Source: Lachnospiraceae bacterium (GTDB taxonomy: Bacteria; Bacillota; Clostridia; Lachnospirales; Lachnospiraceae). Taken from it: a stretch of DNA of 64,000 nt. Location of the stretch: NCBI GenBank assembly GCA_900771995.1, contig CAAGQC010000096.1:6416-70415 (forward strand). Reading direction: 5' to 3'. Under the pieces are notes generated by a model, which was not told the origin of the DNA, made no database searches, and saw only the letters and a list, made by a program, of their open reading frames with translations. A program made the position numbers and the translations under genes. Positions within the stretch are counted from its first letter, which is position 1, and every line of letters starts with the position of its first letter. Positions 1-8,341 of the stretch are shown here, piece after piece.

Positions 1-15
1 ATATTTCTTTTTCAT
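1..15 (-). CDS. start of a minus-strand gene running off the left edge
   Basis: Only the first five codons (MKKKY) are inside the window. The start is supported by a strong Shine-Dalgarno sequence GGAGG spaced seven bases before the ATG, and by its place 20 bases after the stop of the prepilin peptidase gene in the same direction. It is therefore probably a further member of the Tad pilus operon. The lysine-rich start would fit a signal peptide or a membrane protein, but the product cannot be judged from five residues. Confidence 0.5.
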
Positions 16-35
16 ATTGTTACCTCCCATTTTCT

Positions 36-452
36 CTATAATATCCAGACAGTCAGACAGGCTGCCAGCAAAAAGGGAAGATACGGGATCTGTATGTTGC
101 GATTTCGTTTCCTGATAAAAAGGATCATCGAATAGAAGAAGATATAGATCAGACTGATCCCGAAGATCAGAAGAATATTTTTTTCTCTGCCTATAAGGCC
201 TGTATACGCCAGCACGATACCGTCCGCCTCACCGATCCCCCGGGTCGCCTTCGACAGCAATACAAGCAAAAGCCCCGGAAGCAGCGCCGCCATACTGCTG
301 CTTTCCCATCCCCGGAAAAGAAGATCCGCCATCACAATCGCTCCTCCCAAAATCAGAAACGGTAACGGAACCGCCCTCTTCCGGATATCATACCAGCTTC
401 CCACCAGAAGATATCCCATCCATATCATCATCGTAACTGCTTTCCATTCCAT
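36..452 (-). CDS. A24-type prepilin peptidase-like membrane protein (second copy in the Tad operon)
   Basis: A 138-residue polytopic membrane protein of the prepilin peptidase (TadV/CpaA, A24) type. These aspartic proteases cut the leader from Flp prepilins at the inner face of the membrane. The first catalytic-type Asp sits in SWYDIRKRAVP after TM1. The second site, normally GxGD, reads GIGEADG, so the Asp is displaced by two residues. About four hydrophobic segments are visible. The start has SD AGGAG. It lies last but one in the operon and is separate from the canonical peptidase at 7513-8007, so it may have a different substrate or reduced activity. Family placement is fairly firm; activity is uncertain. 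Confidence 0.7.
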   Translation of the reverse strand: MEWKAVTMMIWMGYLLVGSWYDIRKRAVPLPFLILGGAIVMADLLFRGWESSSMAALLPGLLLVLLSKATRGIGEADGIVLAYTGLIGREKNILLIFGISLIYIFFYSMILFIRKRNRNIQIPYLPFLLAACLTVWIL

Positions 453-464
453 ACTTCTCCTGTT

Positions 465-1421
465 TTATGTTTCTCCGCATCTGCTGCATGCCCTGTACCC
501 TTCAGCCTCTTCTTTTGCCATACGGTATACGGTTCTCTTAAGCCCCGGACAGTCTCTTCTGCTGTGATAGCTTTCTCCCTCTGCACAGATATAATAAATA
601 CCGTTCTCCGGAATAAAATTCTCCGGCCTTCCCTCCGTACATTTTTCACAAGGGCGGTATCCTCCGGGAACTTCTCCTTTTGCTACCGGGCGCACCGACA
701 ACCTAAGGTGCGTACAGTCTCTGCTGGTATGATATACCTCCGAGTCTTCCGTCACATATACATACTCTCCGGTATCCTCCGCTCCCGGGATCTCATAACC
801 GTTCCATCGGTGTCCATAATATCTGTTTGCCATACGGAACTTTCGAAATCCCAGCACCTCTGTCAAGGGAGACACCGCGTAAGTAAGGACGATCTCATAG
901 GTATCACCCTCTGTTTTACTTTCCAGAAACTGTAGGCTCTCTATCCCCTGTTCCAAAGGTGACTGCTTCAGATACTCTTCTCCCAGTTGCTCTGCTATCC
1001 TGTTTTTGACGTATGTATAAGATAGGATCACCGTTCCCACTCTGTCGCTGGAATTCTCTTCCTTACCGTCCTCATCTTTTTTCGCCTCCAGCAGGTTCCC
1101 ATAGATTCCGATCTGCCTGCCCACATCCCATAAGGCCACTTCCAGATTACCGTACAGACGTATCAGTTCGATAGCGCTTCCCATATGGATCATAAAAAAG
1201 CAGAAAAGCGGCAATACCAGTGCAGTCTCCACCGTCATACTCGCCCTTACCGACATCTTCGGGAGTATAAGCAGTGATATCCTCTTTATGGAATTTGCAA
1301 TTTGCAGGAATTTTACGGGGAGTAAAATGTTACATGGGCTAAGAGTTCTTCTTACTGTCGGAGTAGGACTTGAATCATTCTTGTTAATAGTTGTCATGCA
1401 ATCTTTCCATAAAGAGGACAT
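465..1421 (-). CDS. TadE-like pilus protein with two C-terminal Cys/His repeats
   Basis: A 318-residue protein. After about 55 N-terminal residues comes the TadE-type signature (S-V-R-A-S-M-T-V-E-T-A, Glu in the pseudopilin position) leading into one hydrophobic helix, then an extracytoplasmic region. The last third holds two related repeats: VYHTSRDCTHL followed by YRPCEKC, and SYHSRRDCPGL followed by YRACSRC. Each therefore has one His and three Cys, suited to binding metal or forming disulfides. The start at 1421 has SD GGGAGG. TadE proteins are minor pseudopilins of Flp pili; the repeat tail is an addition whose role is unknown. The gene lies 23 bases after the DUF5702-like gene. Confidence 0.72.
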   Translation of the reverse strand: MSSLWKDCMTTINKNDSSPTPTVRRTLSPCNILLPVKFLQIANSIKRISLLILPKMSVRASMTVETALVLPLFCFFMIHMGSAIELIRLYGNLEVALWDVGRQIGIYGNLLEAKKDEDGKEENSSDRVGTVILSYTYVKNRIAEQLGEEYLKQSPLEQGIESLQFLESKTEGDTYEIVLTYAVSPLTEVLGFRKFRMANRYYGHRWNGYEIPGAEDTGEYVYVTEDSEVYHTSRDCTHLRLSVRPVAKGEVPGGYRPCEKCTEGRPENFIPENGIYYICAEGESYHSRRDCPGLKRTVYRMAKEEAEGYRACSRCGET

Positions 1422-1444
1422 CGCTGCTCACCTCCCTTCCTGTT

Positions 1445-2950
1445 TCATCGTCTTCCTTCCCCGGGATTTTCCTCTGCTTCCAGAGATGCTATGTAGGACT
1501 TCTGCCTCTCGATTTCAAAAGAATATCCGTATTTGCTCCTTACTTTGACATTCATTGCTATTTCTACAATACATGCATCCAGTCGGAAATTCCGATTGCC
1601 CGGAGTATTGCGAATATCCTGTTCTACCATGTTCATGGTCCTGTAGGTAATCGTCTTTTCCTCTCCAAGCAGCAGAAATACTCTCAGATAGTCTTCATAG
1701 GACATCCCCTGCGTCTCTTGTGCCTCCTCCGCGGACACAGACGATTCTCCCTGAAGCGCAGCAGACAGGCCGTAATGCCATGTGGTATCGTCCTTGAGCA
1801 GTGGAATCTTCTCCCCTGCCAGAATAGCCTTTACATCATAAACGCTTTCTGCAAATGCCCATCCCAGGATCAGCGTCGCCGTAAGCAATCCCGCGATCTC
1901 CGGGACCATCATCGCCGCTGCCAGAACCTCTCCCAGTGCTTCCGCTATGGCATATTTTTCACCGCTTCCCATCAGATAAACAGTGTTTGCCGCTTCCCGT
2001 ATGATAAAAATACGGTTTACCACTCCCTTGAGATTCTCCCTATCGTTATCTCTGCCCATAATGACATATTCCGTCTGGTACCACAGGGGGCTCTCCTGTT
2101 TCTCCTGACCGTATCGCCCCAGATACTCCAGAAGATATTCATGGAAAAATATTTTTTCTTTCAGGACCTGCCATTCCCCGGATTCCTCCAGTGTCAGATT
2201 TCCCCGGTTGATTTCTCCCTGTTCCGCCCTTGTTTCCCATAAAGTGTCCGATTCGATCCGGCGGGAAGAGATTTCTTCTTCCTTCAGTACCAGCTTCAAC
2301 AGTCCGCTGTTTCTTTTTTCTTCCAGTGCTGCCGTGGGATTCTCTACATGAATGGTCTTTCCTTCCGCTGTTTTCCTCCCGTCATATTCCCGGATCTTCT
2401 CGTCAATACGCTGCTTCTGTCCCGCAATATCCTGTTGTTCCAGTCCCCGGCTCTCTATGGTCTGCAGCCAGTCCGTAACCTGTTGTATCAGTCCGATTCC
2501 GACCGTATCCGCCATGGCATTGACAGCCAGCCGTCGAAAGACTTCTCCTTCCCCATCCGTCAGGAAAGCGGCTTTGGTCATCTGGGCCTCTTCCGCCTGA
2601 ATCGCAAAGAAATCACGATAGAGCAGTTTTTCCAGAAATACCTCTTCCAGAGAAAAGTTCCGGTTCATATAGTCCAGCAGATGGCTCTCCGTCTGCTCTG
2701 TGAAAGCATTATCCGAACCATAGGAACAGTCTATGGCAAACAGATTGTACTGTTTCTGCAACTCCCTATGGTATTCCGCCAGAATGCTGTCCATTCCGAT
2801 ATCCATGACGCACTCTGTTTCCAGTGAGATTCCCCGGTACCGGCAGCCTTCGATCAAAACCAGGCACAGTGCAATGATCACCGTTACTGTAAGTGCCAGA
2901 TATACCGTCATATAACCGCCCGGCTTTGCATTTGTACAGGAAGTCGTCAT
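1445..2950 (-). CDS. DUF5702-like Tad pilus-locus protein (TadG-like)
   Basis: 501 residues with one N-terminal membrane helix (about residues 14-35, GYMTVYLALTVTVIIALCL) and a long, charged extracytoplasmic region. Further hydrophobic helices near residues 335-375 match the mature-domain pattern of the DUF5702 family found beside Tad genes in Clostridia. It is placed between the Flp pilin and the TadE-like protein, the position of TadG-like minor components. The start has SD GAGGAAGAG. A role as a minor pilin or anchor of the pilus is inferred from context only. I assigned the family from memory of its neighbourhood and layout, so a profile search should confirm it. Confidence 0.65.
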   Translation of the reverse strand: MTTSCTNAKPGGYMTVYLALTVTVIIALCLVLIEGCRYRGISLETECVMDIGMDSILAEYHRELQKQYNLFAIDCSYGSDNAFTEQTESHLLDYMNRNFSLEEVFLEKLLYRDFFAIQAEEAQMTKAAFLTDGEGEVFRRLAVNAMADTVGIGLIQQVTDWLQTIESRGLEQQDIAGQKQRIDEKIREYDGRKTAEGKTIHVENPTAALEEKRNSGLLKLVLKEEEISSRRIESDTLWETRAEQGEINRGNLTLEESGEWQVLKEKIFFHEYLLEYLGRYGQEKQESPLWYQTEYVIMGRDNDRENLKGVVNRIFIIREAANTVYLMGSGEKYAIAEALGEVLAAAMMVPEIAGLLTATLILGWAFAESVYDVKAILAGEKIPLLKDDTTWHYGLSAALQGESSVSAEEAQETQGMSYEDYLRVFLLLGEEKTITYRTMNMVEQDIRNTPGNRNFRLDACIVEIAMNVKVRSKYGYSFEIERQKSYIASLEAEENPGEGRR

Positions 2951-2962
2951 ATCTCTTCCTCG

Positions 2963-3151
2963 TTATATCTTCTTGGTCTGGCTGGTGATCTTGGTGAAAA
3001 TGGAATTGACGATCTCTGTGATCTTCTCCTTAAAAATAATGACCAGGCCCACCAGTACCACTATTATCAATATGACTTCCACCGTACCCATTCCTTCTTC
3101 CTCTGTTATAAATTGCCGAAATGATTTTAATTTGTTGTTCTTCATGTCCAT
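2963..3151 (-). CDS. flp: Flp-type pilin precursor
   Basis: A 62-residue protein with the class IVb (Flp) prepilin layout: a charged leader ending EEEG, cleavage expected after Gly20, then MGTVE with the conserved Glu at +5 of the mature protein, followed by a 20-residue hydrophobic helix (VILIIVVLVGLVIIF) and a short polar tail. The mature pilin would be about 42 residues, the usual Flp size. It would be the major subunit of the pilus, assembled by TadA/B/C and processed by the prepilin peptidase at 7513-8007. SD GGAAGG precedes the start. It lies 11 bases downstream of tadC. Confidence 0.85.
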   Translation of the reverse strand: MDMKNNKLKSFRQFITEEEGMGTVEVILIIVVLVGLVIIFKEKITEIVNSIFTKITSQTKKI

Positions 3152-3162
3152 ACCTTCCCTTC

Positions 3163-4536
3163 TTATACTCCTGCATTCGAAAATGCAGGGACCATGATCA
3201 TTACCATTACGATCACAAGTAACAGCACCATGGGCAGCAACAGCTTTGTGGATGCTTCTTCACTGAGTTTTCTGGCATTCTGCATCCGCAGTTCTTCCGC
3301 CGCCTGTGCCTCCTCTTTCAGTTGCCCCAGAAGCGTCGTACTTCCTTTTTTCAGATTTTGCAGCAAAAAAGTACTTAACCGGACGTATTCCCGGAGGCCG
3401 GTTCTTTTTCCAAATCCTTCATAGGCCGTTCTCTCCGGTATTCCCATACGGATTTCCCTTGTGGCTATCAGCATTTCTTCATAGGATTCCAGACGGCGTC
3501 CTCCTTTTGCCCTTTCTCTTTCGTAGTCTTCCGCTACCCGGCAGAAAGCCGCCCTGACTGTCAGTCCCGCCTGCAGATACAATGTCAGTTTTTGCAGGAT
3601 CTCCGGATAAGTCCTCCGTTCCTCACGTTTTTTCTTCTCCACAAGATCATGCAGATCTCTGTCCTGAAAAAAGAAAACCGCTACTGCTGCCAGCACACAT
3701 CCCGCCGCAAGCATCCATCCGGTCTTTCCGTTATCCTCCCTCCAGTGAATGATTTTTCCGTCAATTTCCTCCGGAAGCTGAAAGCTTTCGCTTTCCGGAT
3801 CCTGTTCCTGGGCCTGCCGCAACAGTTCCACTATCCGGCTCTTTTCCCGTTCCTCTGCCGTCTCATTTCTTCTGACAACTGTCACCGTCACTTCTGTCTC
3901 TCTTACATATTCTTCATAACTGCTTTCCGCTTTCAGACACACCGAAACCGGTTCCTGCTGCGGGTGCACTGTCCCGTTATCTCCAACGGCCTCCGGCACA
4001 TCGCTTTTCCATTCCACCCAAAACGGAAATCCCGCATAGGTTTCGGACAATTCCAGATCTCCCGTGATCTGTTCCTGTGACGCATTGCTCCCTAATATCA
4101 GCCCGGGCAATTCTTCTTCGAACCGACCGTACAGAGCCTCCAGTTCCTCATCCGTATATCTTCGTGGCGCCACTTCCATCGGAAAGGTATAGCTGCCTCC
4201 ATCTTCTGTCTGCCCGGTGATGTTGTATTTCTGTGTTCCATCTTCCCAGGATCCCCGATACACCCAGCCGTTTTCCGTAATATGCCTGTCTTCTTTTGTC
4301 GAGAGCCAGATTCCGACGAACAAAGCCCCCGCTGACAGGATCACCACTGACAGTGTCATCTTCTTCACATAATAATCCGTGAGGCATTCCTGTGAATTCT
4401 CCCCCGGATGAATGCGGTTCAGATCCGTCTTTACCCGGTCTCTTCCCGGAACCGGCAGCTTCCACAGATGAAGTTTTTTATAGCAGAACATCATTCCCTG
4501 ATAGACAAATCCCAGAATCCCTTTCTTATAGTTCAT
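3163..4536 (-). CDS. TadC-like pilus assembly protein with an enlarged N-terminal region
   Basis: 457 residues. The C-terminal ~160 residues form a T2SSF (GspF/TadC) domain: a cytoplasmic helical region with LTLYLQAGLTVRAAF, then a final helix (LLLPMVLLLVIVMVMIMVP). In front of this are TM helices at about residues 61-80 and 272-291, separated by a roughly 190-residue soluble domain rich in acidic residues (ITGQTEDGGSYTFPMEVAPR). Ordinary TadC proteins are near 300 residues and lack this part, which probably lies outside the membrane. TadB and TadC form the inner-membrane platform on which TadA acts. The gene is followed closely by the Flp pilin gene. Confidence 0.8.
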   Translation of the reverse strand: MNYKKGILGFVYQGMMFCYKKLHLWKLPVPGRDRVKTDLNRIHPGENSQECLTDYYVKKMTLSVVILSAGALFVGIWLSTKEDRHITENGWVYRGSWEDGTQKYNITGQTEDGGSYTFPMEVAPRRYTDEELEALYGRFEEELPGLILGSNASQEQITGDLELSETYAGFPFWVEWKSDVPEAVGDNGTVHPQQEPVSVCLKAESSYEEYVRETEVTVTVVRRNETAEEREKSRIVELLRQAQEQDPESESFQLPEEIDGKIIHWREDNGKTGWMLAAGCVLAAVAVFFFQDRDLHDLVEKKKREERRTYPEILQKLTLYLQAGLTVRAAFCRVAEDYERERAKGGRRLESYEEMLIATREIRMGIPERTAYEGFGKRTGLREYVRLSTFLLQNLKKGSTTLLGQLKEEAQAAEELRMQNARKLSEEASTKLLLPMVLLLVIVMVMIMVPAFSNAGV

Positions 4537-4542
4537 CGCGTT

Positions 4543-5310
4543 CTACAGTTCCTCCTCGATCCGATCCAGGATCTTCTCTCCCAGCAAATAAGCCCCCACG
4601 TAAGCGATCAGGCAGCCGGTCATCAGAAGTATTCCCCTGCCATTGTGATAAAGCGTTCCGAAATATCCCGGATATGTGCCGGCAATATAAAAAGTGATTC
4701 CAAAGGGCATGAGTTCCATAACTTTCTGTTCCAGTCTTCTGCCCTGCAGCATGGTCAGCATCTCCTGCATGGTCTCCACTTTATTACCGATACTCTCTGC
4801 CGTCGCCCGGATGATCTGCGTAACATTCCCGCCACCCCTCTTGGCAATAGTCAGGATCGTGGAAAACTGTCGGATCTCCTCGATATCACTCCGCCCCGCC
4901 AGATCATTTATCAATTCTTCCAGCGTGATATTCAGTATCATTCCTCTGCGGATCAATTCCAGTTCCCGGTACATGAAGGACTGCTCTCCATACAGCATCC
5001 GTATATCCTCCCTGCTCTCCAAAAATGCATTTTCCAATGCATATCCGGTTCTGAGGGAACCCGCCACGGATAAAATACATTCTTTGAACTGCAGCGTCAG
5101 TTCCTGCCTGTTTTTGCGGCATTGCAGTTTTGCACGTCTGCGAAAATACACGACTCCCAGAGGAATCAGCACCGGTACCGCCCAAAAAGAACGGTAAAAG
5201 AACCACGCAAGAAAAAGGATCACTCCTGCTGTCTGCATTACCGGCCGGAGAACATCACCCCGTTTCTGAAAAGCTTTATGATAATCCTGCCGCCTTAAGT
5301 TTTCCTTCAT
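4543..5310 (-). CDS. tadB: TadB-like inner-membrane platform protein
   Basis: About 255 residues with a GspF/T2SSF domain: two N-terminal helices (VILFLAWFFYRSFWAVPVLI), a cytoplasmic helical domain with the usual SLRTGYALENAF segment, and two C-terminal helices ending IAYVGAYLLGEKIL. I chose the ATG at 5310 (MKENLRRQ) because SD AAGGGGAG stands before it. A longer reading from 5379 would overlap the ATPase gene by over 100 bases. With this start the overlap with tadA is 35 bases, suggesting translational coupling. TadB pairs with TadC and receives the TadA ATPase during Flp pilus assembly. Confidence 0.85.
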   Translation of the reverse strand: MKENLRRQDYHKAFQKRGDVLRPVMQTAGVILFLAWFFYRSFWAVPVLIPLGVVYFRRRAKLQCRKNRQELTLQFKECILSVAGSLRTGYALENAFLESREDIRMLYGEQSFMYRELELIRRGMILNITLEELINDLAGRSDIEEIRQFSTILTIAKRGGGNVTQIIRATAESIGNKVETMQEMLTMLQGRRLEQKVMELMPFGITFYIAGTYPGYFGTLYHNGRGILLMTGCLIAYVGAYLLGEKILDRIEEEL

Positions 5311-6493
5311 GAAGCAATTCTCCCCTTCTTCGCAGTCTGCCGACGACTCTTCCGTCACTGCTTTCCCCCAGCTCTTCAAACTGGTATAACGGATTTAATC
5401 GGATCTCGCCGTTCTCACAGCCTATGACTTCCGTGATCTCCAATACCCGTCTGCTCTTATCGCGGATCCGGCCCAGATGCACAATAATGTCCACTCCCGA
5501 AGCGATCTGGTTGCGGATGGCCGTCAGCGGAAGATCCATCCCCATCAGCACCATATTCTCCAGTCTTGCCAGCATATCAACCGCACTGTTGGCATGGCCG
5601 GTAGACATGCTGCCATCATGGCCGGTGTTCATGCACTGCAGCATATCGATTGCTTCCGGCCCCCGGACCTCTCCCACAATGATCCGGTCCGGCCGCATCC
5701 GCAGGGAAGACCGGATCAGTTCACGGATGCCGATCTCTCTGCATCCTTCCGTGTTCCCGTTACGGGTCTCCAGCCGTACCAGATTGGGGAGCCCCTGCAG
5801 CTGTAATTCCGCACTGTCTTCTATGGTGATCACACGTTCCTCTGCGGAAATATAACCGGATAAAACATTCAGGAAAGTCGTCTTACCGCTCCCGGTTCCT
5901 CCGCTGACAAAAATGTTGTAACCGGCTTTCACCAGAGTCTCCAGAAATTCCGCCGCTTCCAGAGAGATGGTTTCCAGTCCGATCAGCTTCTGCATGGTAA
6001 TAGGCTTGTCCGGAAATCTCCGGATCGTAACGATCGGTCCATTCAGAGCAATCGGATTCATTACGATGTTTACACGGGAACCATTGCTCAGCCGGGCATC
6101 CACGATAGGAGAAGCTTCATTGACCACACGGTTGCACCCCGCCACAATCTGCTGGATCACATCCTGTAATTTTTCCATGGAGTCAAAAGCGCGGTCAAGT
6201 TCCCGCAGTTGTCCATCCTGTTCCACGAAGATATGATCCATTCCGTTGATCATGATCTCCGTAACCGAACTGTCCTCCACAAAAATCTGCAATATATCCA
6301 GTCTTCTCAGGGAATCAAACAGTTCCTTCCGCAGGCGCCTGCGTAATTCTACCGGACACAGTTCCAGACTCTCCTGTTCCATCAGCACTTCGTCAATGGT
6401 ATCCTCCACTTCCTCATCCGTATAATCTCTGCCATAATCCAATCGTTCCTGCACCATCTGCCGAAGTCTTCTTCTCTGCTCTAAATAATCCAT
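5276..6493 (-). CDS. tadA: TadA/CpaF secretion ATPase
   Basis: 405 residues, the normal CpaF/TadA length. The N-terminal domain holds VTEIMINGMDHIFVE, typical of this branch of type II/IV secretion ATPases. Walker A is GGTGSGKTT with Lys204, followed by the Asp box, a Walker B in RPDRIIVGEVRG, and the His box MNTGHDGSMSTGHAN. The hexameric ATPase drives Flp pilin polymerisation from the cytoplasmic face of the TadB/TadC platform. The start ATG at 6493 (MDYLEQRRRL) is 15 bases after the tadZ stop. All expected catalytic motifs are intact. Confidence 0.93.
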   Translation of the reverse strand: MDYLEQRRRLRQMVQERLDYGRDYTDEEVEDTIDEVLMEQESLELCPVELRRRLRKELFDSLRRLDILQIFVEDSSVTEIMINGMDHIFVEQDGQLRELDRAFDSMEKLQDVIQQIVAGCNRVVNEASPIVDARLSNGSRVNIVMNPIALNGPIVTIRRFPDKPITMQKLIGLETISLEAAEFLETLVKAGYNIFVSGGTGSGKTTFLNVLSGYISAEERVITIEDSAELQLQGLPNLVRLETRNGNTEGCREIGIRELIRSSLRMRPDRIIVGEVRGPEAIDMLQCMNTGHDGSMSTGHANSAVDMLARLENMVLMGMDLPLTAIRNQIASGVDIIVHLGRIRDKSRRVLEITEVIGCENGEIRLNPLYQFEELGESSDGRVVGRLRRRGELLHEGKLKAAGLS

Positions 6494-6508
6494 TTCTTCT
6501 CTCCTGTT

Positions 6509-7513
6509 CTACTCTTCCAATATCTCTATTTCTTTTCTCACGTAATCCGCCAGTTCTCCTCTGGTATATTGTTCCAGTTCCGCCGGGAGCCGGTGAAAAT
6601 AGGGCAGCTCCAGTTTTCTGGTCTTCCCCTTTACTTCTTCCTTCTCACACAGCGACAGCAGTTGTTCGTATTGATCTAATTTGCACCGGGACATCTTGTC
6701 CTCCCTGGTCAGGGTAAATACCCGGATACACATCTGAAGGACATCCAGCAGCCCCTGAATACTCTCGCTGAGGTCGAGAATGACATACTCGTATTTCCCC
6801 AGTTCTTCGATTCTCTGAAAAAGACTTCTCCATTCCTCCAACGTGATCCCCAACAGGTTCTGTCCGTTCCGCATGGGTGGAATATAATCAAGGCTCCCTT
6901 TTCTCTGGATCACCGTCTGCATGCGAAGCGGAAATTTTCCTACATCTCCCGACAGAAAATAGAGAAGATCCGCCAGATCCCGGTTCTGCCTCTCCGGAAG
7001 CAATTCCGTGATCCCTGCATAATGTTCCAGATTCAGATATAATGTGGGATGTTTTTCTGCCATCAGCTGTCCGAACGTCACCGCAAAGGAGCTTTGAAGA
7101 CATCTGTGCACCGGGGAATACATTCCGATGAATTTCGTCTTATATTCCGCGCACAAAAGCGGCATATGAACTCCCGTGGTCTCCACATATAATTCCAGCA
7201 GTTCCTTCCACACCTGTTCCGCATCCTGATATTTGTTAATATTCGGATACTGGTGAAAACGCAGCGTTCCGCTTTCGTTCAAAACCGCCTGACAGGCCGG
7301 TTGCAGAGCACTCAGGGCCTCCTCACAGGAGGATTCCGCCACCACCAGCATCGTCACTTCACCGCTTTTTTCCCCTGCCAGTAATTCCTCTGCCCGGGTA
7401 TAAGTATGGATCTGCCATGGCAATTCCTTCTGCCGCTTCAAATACTCCGAAAAATGCTGTGCATATTCTTCCTCCCGGTCATACAAGACCAGAACGGCCT
7501 CTTTTTGTTCCAT
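6509..7513 (-). CDS. TadZ/CpaE-like pilus localisation protein with degenerate ATP site
   Basis: About 334 residues: an N-terminal receiver-like alpha/beta domain (AVLVLYDREEEYAQ) without a clear phosphoacceptor, then a ParA/MinD-like domain. The deviant Walker A position reads YSPVHRCLQSSFA and lacks the Gly-Lys-Thr core, while KYEYVILDLS marks a Walker B-like strand. TadZ proteins place the pilus machine at a cell pole; a structurally known TadZ from a related gut Clostridium is likewise an atypical ATPase. The start at 7513 is firm: its ATG overlaps the upstream stop by one base (TGATG) and GGGAGGAA lies seven bases ahead. A longer upstream reading is only an overlap with the peptidase gene. 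Confidence 0.75.
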   Translation of the reverse strand: MEQKEAVLVLYDREEEYAQHFSEYLKRQKELPWQIHTYTRAEELLAGEKSGEVTMLVVAESSCEEALSALQPACQAVLNESGTLRFHQYPNINKYQDAEQVWKELLELYVETTGVHMPLLCAEYKTKFIGMYSPVHRCLQSSFAVTFGQLMAEKHPTLYLNLEHYAGITELLPERQNRDLADLLYFLSGDVGKFPLRMQTVIQRKGSLDYIPPMRNGQNLLGITLEEWRSLFQRIEELGKYEYVILDLSESIQGLLDVLQMCIRVFTLTREDKMSRCKLDQYEQLLSLCEKEEVKGKTRKLELPYFHRLPAELEQYTRGELADYVRKEIEILEE

Positions 7514-8007
7514 CAGTAAATTCCTCCCATATACATCAACGCACTGCAGAATACCGGGCCTGCCATGCAGATTCCCGCTCGTGCGCCTTCCCGTTCTCCG
7601 GCAAAATAAAGCTTCCATCTTCCGCACCGGAGTACATCCCACAAGTACTCTCCCAAATAGTACAGGCGCTCCTTCATATTACGTTCCAGATACATTTTAC
7701 AAAGTGCAAACAGTGCCGCGATTGCCAGCGCGAAAAACAGAAAATAAAGAACTTTGTCCCACGGGAAAAAACCGGCACAGACTCCCAACATCTTGACATC
7801 ACCCGCTCCCATGGCTCCGATCCAAAAAAAGAAATAAAACATCACGATTATCCCCAATGAACTTGCCAGATATTCTAAAACGCCTCTGTATCCGCTGCCG
7901 CTCCATCGATACCCCATACCTGCAAGCAGGCAGCAGACTATCAACCCATTGGGCACCCTGTGTGTTTTGTAATCAAAGCAGCACGCCACTGCTAAAAAGA
8001 TACACAA
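7513..8007 (-). CDS. tadV: TadV/CpaA prepilin peptidase
   Basis: About 164 residues, all membrane helices with short loops, of the A24 prepilin peptidase family. Both catalytic aspartates are in standard contexts: CCFDYKTHRVPN after TM1 and GAMGAGDVKMLG (GxGD). It should cleave the Flp prepilin after Gly20. No in-frame ATG is available; the first possible start is TTG at 8007, with a purine-rich SD region AGGAGAAGGAG about 16 bases ahead, so the true start may lie a few codons either way. It is the first gene of the Tad operon and is coupled to tadZ by a one-base stop/start overlap. Confidence 0.87.
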   Translation of the reverse strand: MCIFLAVACCFDYKTHRVPNGLIVCCLLAGMGYRWSGSGYRGVLEYLASSLGIIVMFYFFFWIGAMGAGDVKMLGVCAGFFPWDKVLYFLFFALAIAALFALCKMYLERNMKERLYYLGEYLWDVLRCGRWKLYFAGEREGARAGICMAGPVFCSALMYMGGIY

Positions 8008-8341
8008 TACCCCAAATATCTCATCTCCTTCTCCTGATTTACCATTCTTTTATACGTATAGTCCTACCGTCACCTTCCTCCCAACTATTCAAAATCAGTC
8101 TTCTGGTAATGCGGGATGAATCTATCCCAAAATAGAAATTCTAAAAGATCTTATAAGATGCTCTGAACAACCATCGCGATTGGTTGTAAGATGGATTATA
8201 AAGGCTCGTTTTCCGTCTGGCAATACCTTTTTCGTAAAAAGATAAACTTTAGTACTTTTTAACAAACAGTCATAGTTCCCTCCGGTCCAGGCATCCGGAA
8301 ATACGCTATTTTACGCTGTTTCCGGATGTCAAAATACCAAT
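8008..8341. other. intergenic region between the Tad operon and bofA, with two inverted repeats
   Basis: No credible gene was seen here. It must contain the Tad operon promoter (minus strand), but no clear -35/-10 pair stands out. Two palindromes are visible. One, at 8167-8187 (ACAACCATCGCGATTGGTTGT), is near-perfect and could be an operator. The other, at 8292-8328, has arms CATCCGGAAA / TTTCCGGATG around a loop containing two copies of ACGCT and lies just after the bofA stop. Confidence 0.5.
8292..8328 (-). terminator. stem-loop after bofA (possible terminator)
   Basis: Arms CATCCGGAAA and TTTCCGGATG pair perfectly over 10 bp and lie 14 bases past the bofA stop codon. There is no U-run after the stem on either strand, so it is either a weak or factor-dependent terminator or a 3' end stabiliser. 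Confidence 0.45.

Noticed and set aside
1391..2242. Long open frame on the plus strand opposite the DUF5702-like gene
   Set aside because: It has no SD, low-complexity composition and no protein-like pattern. It mirrors codon use of the minus-strand gene and is a shadow.
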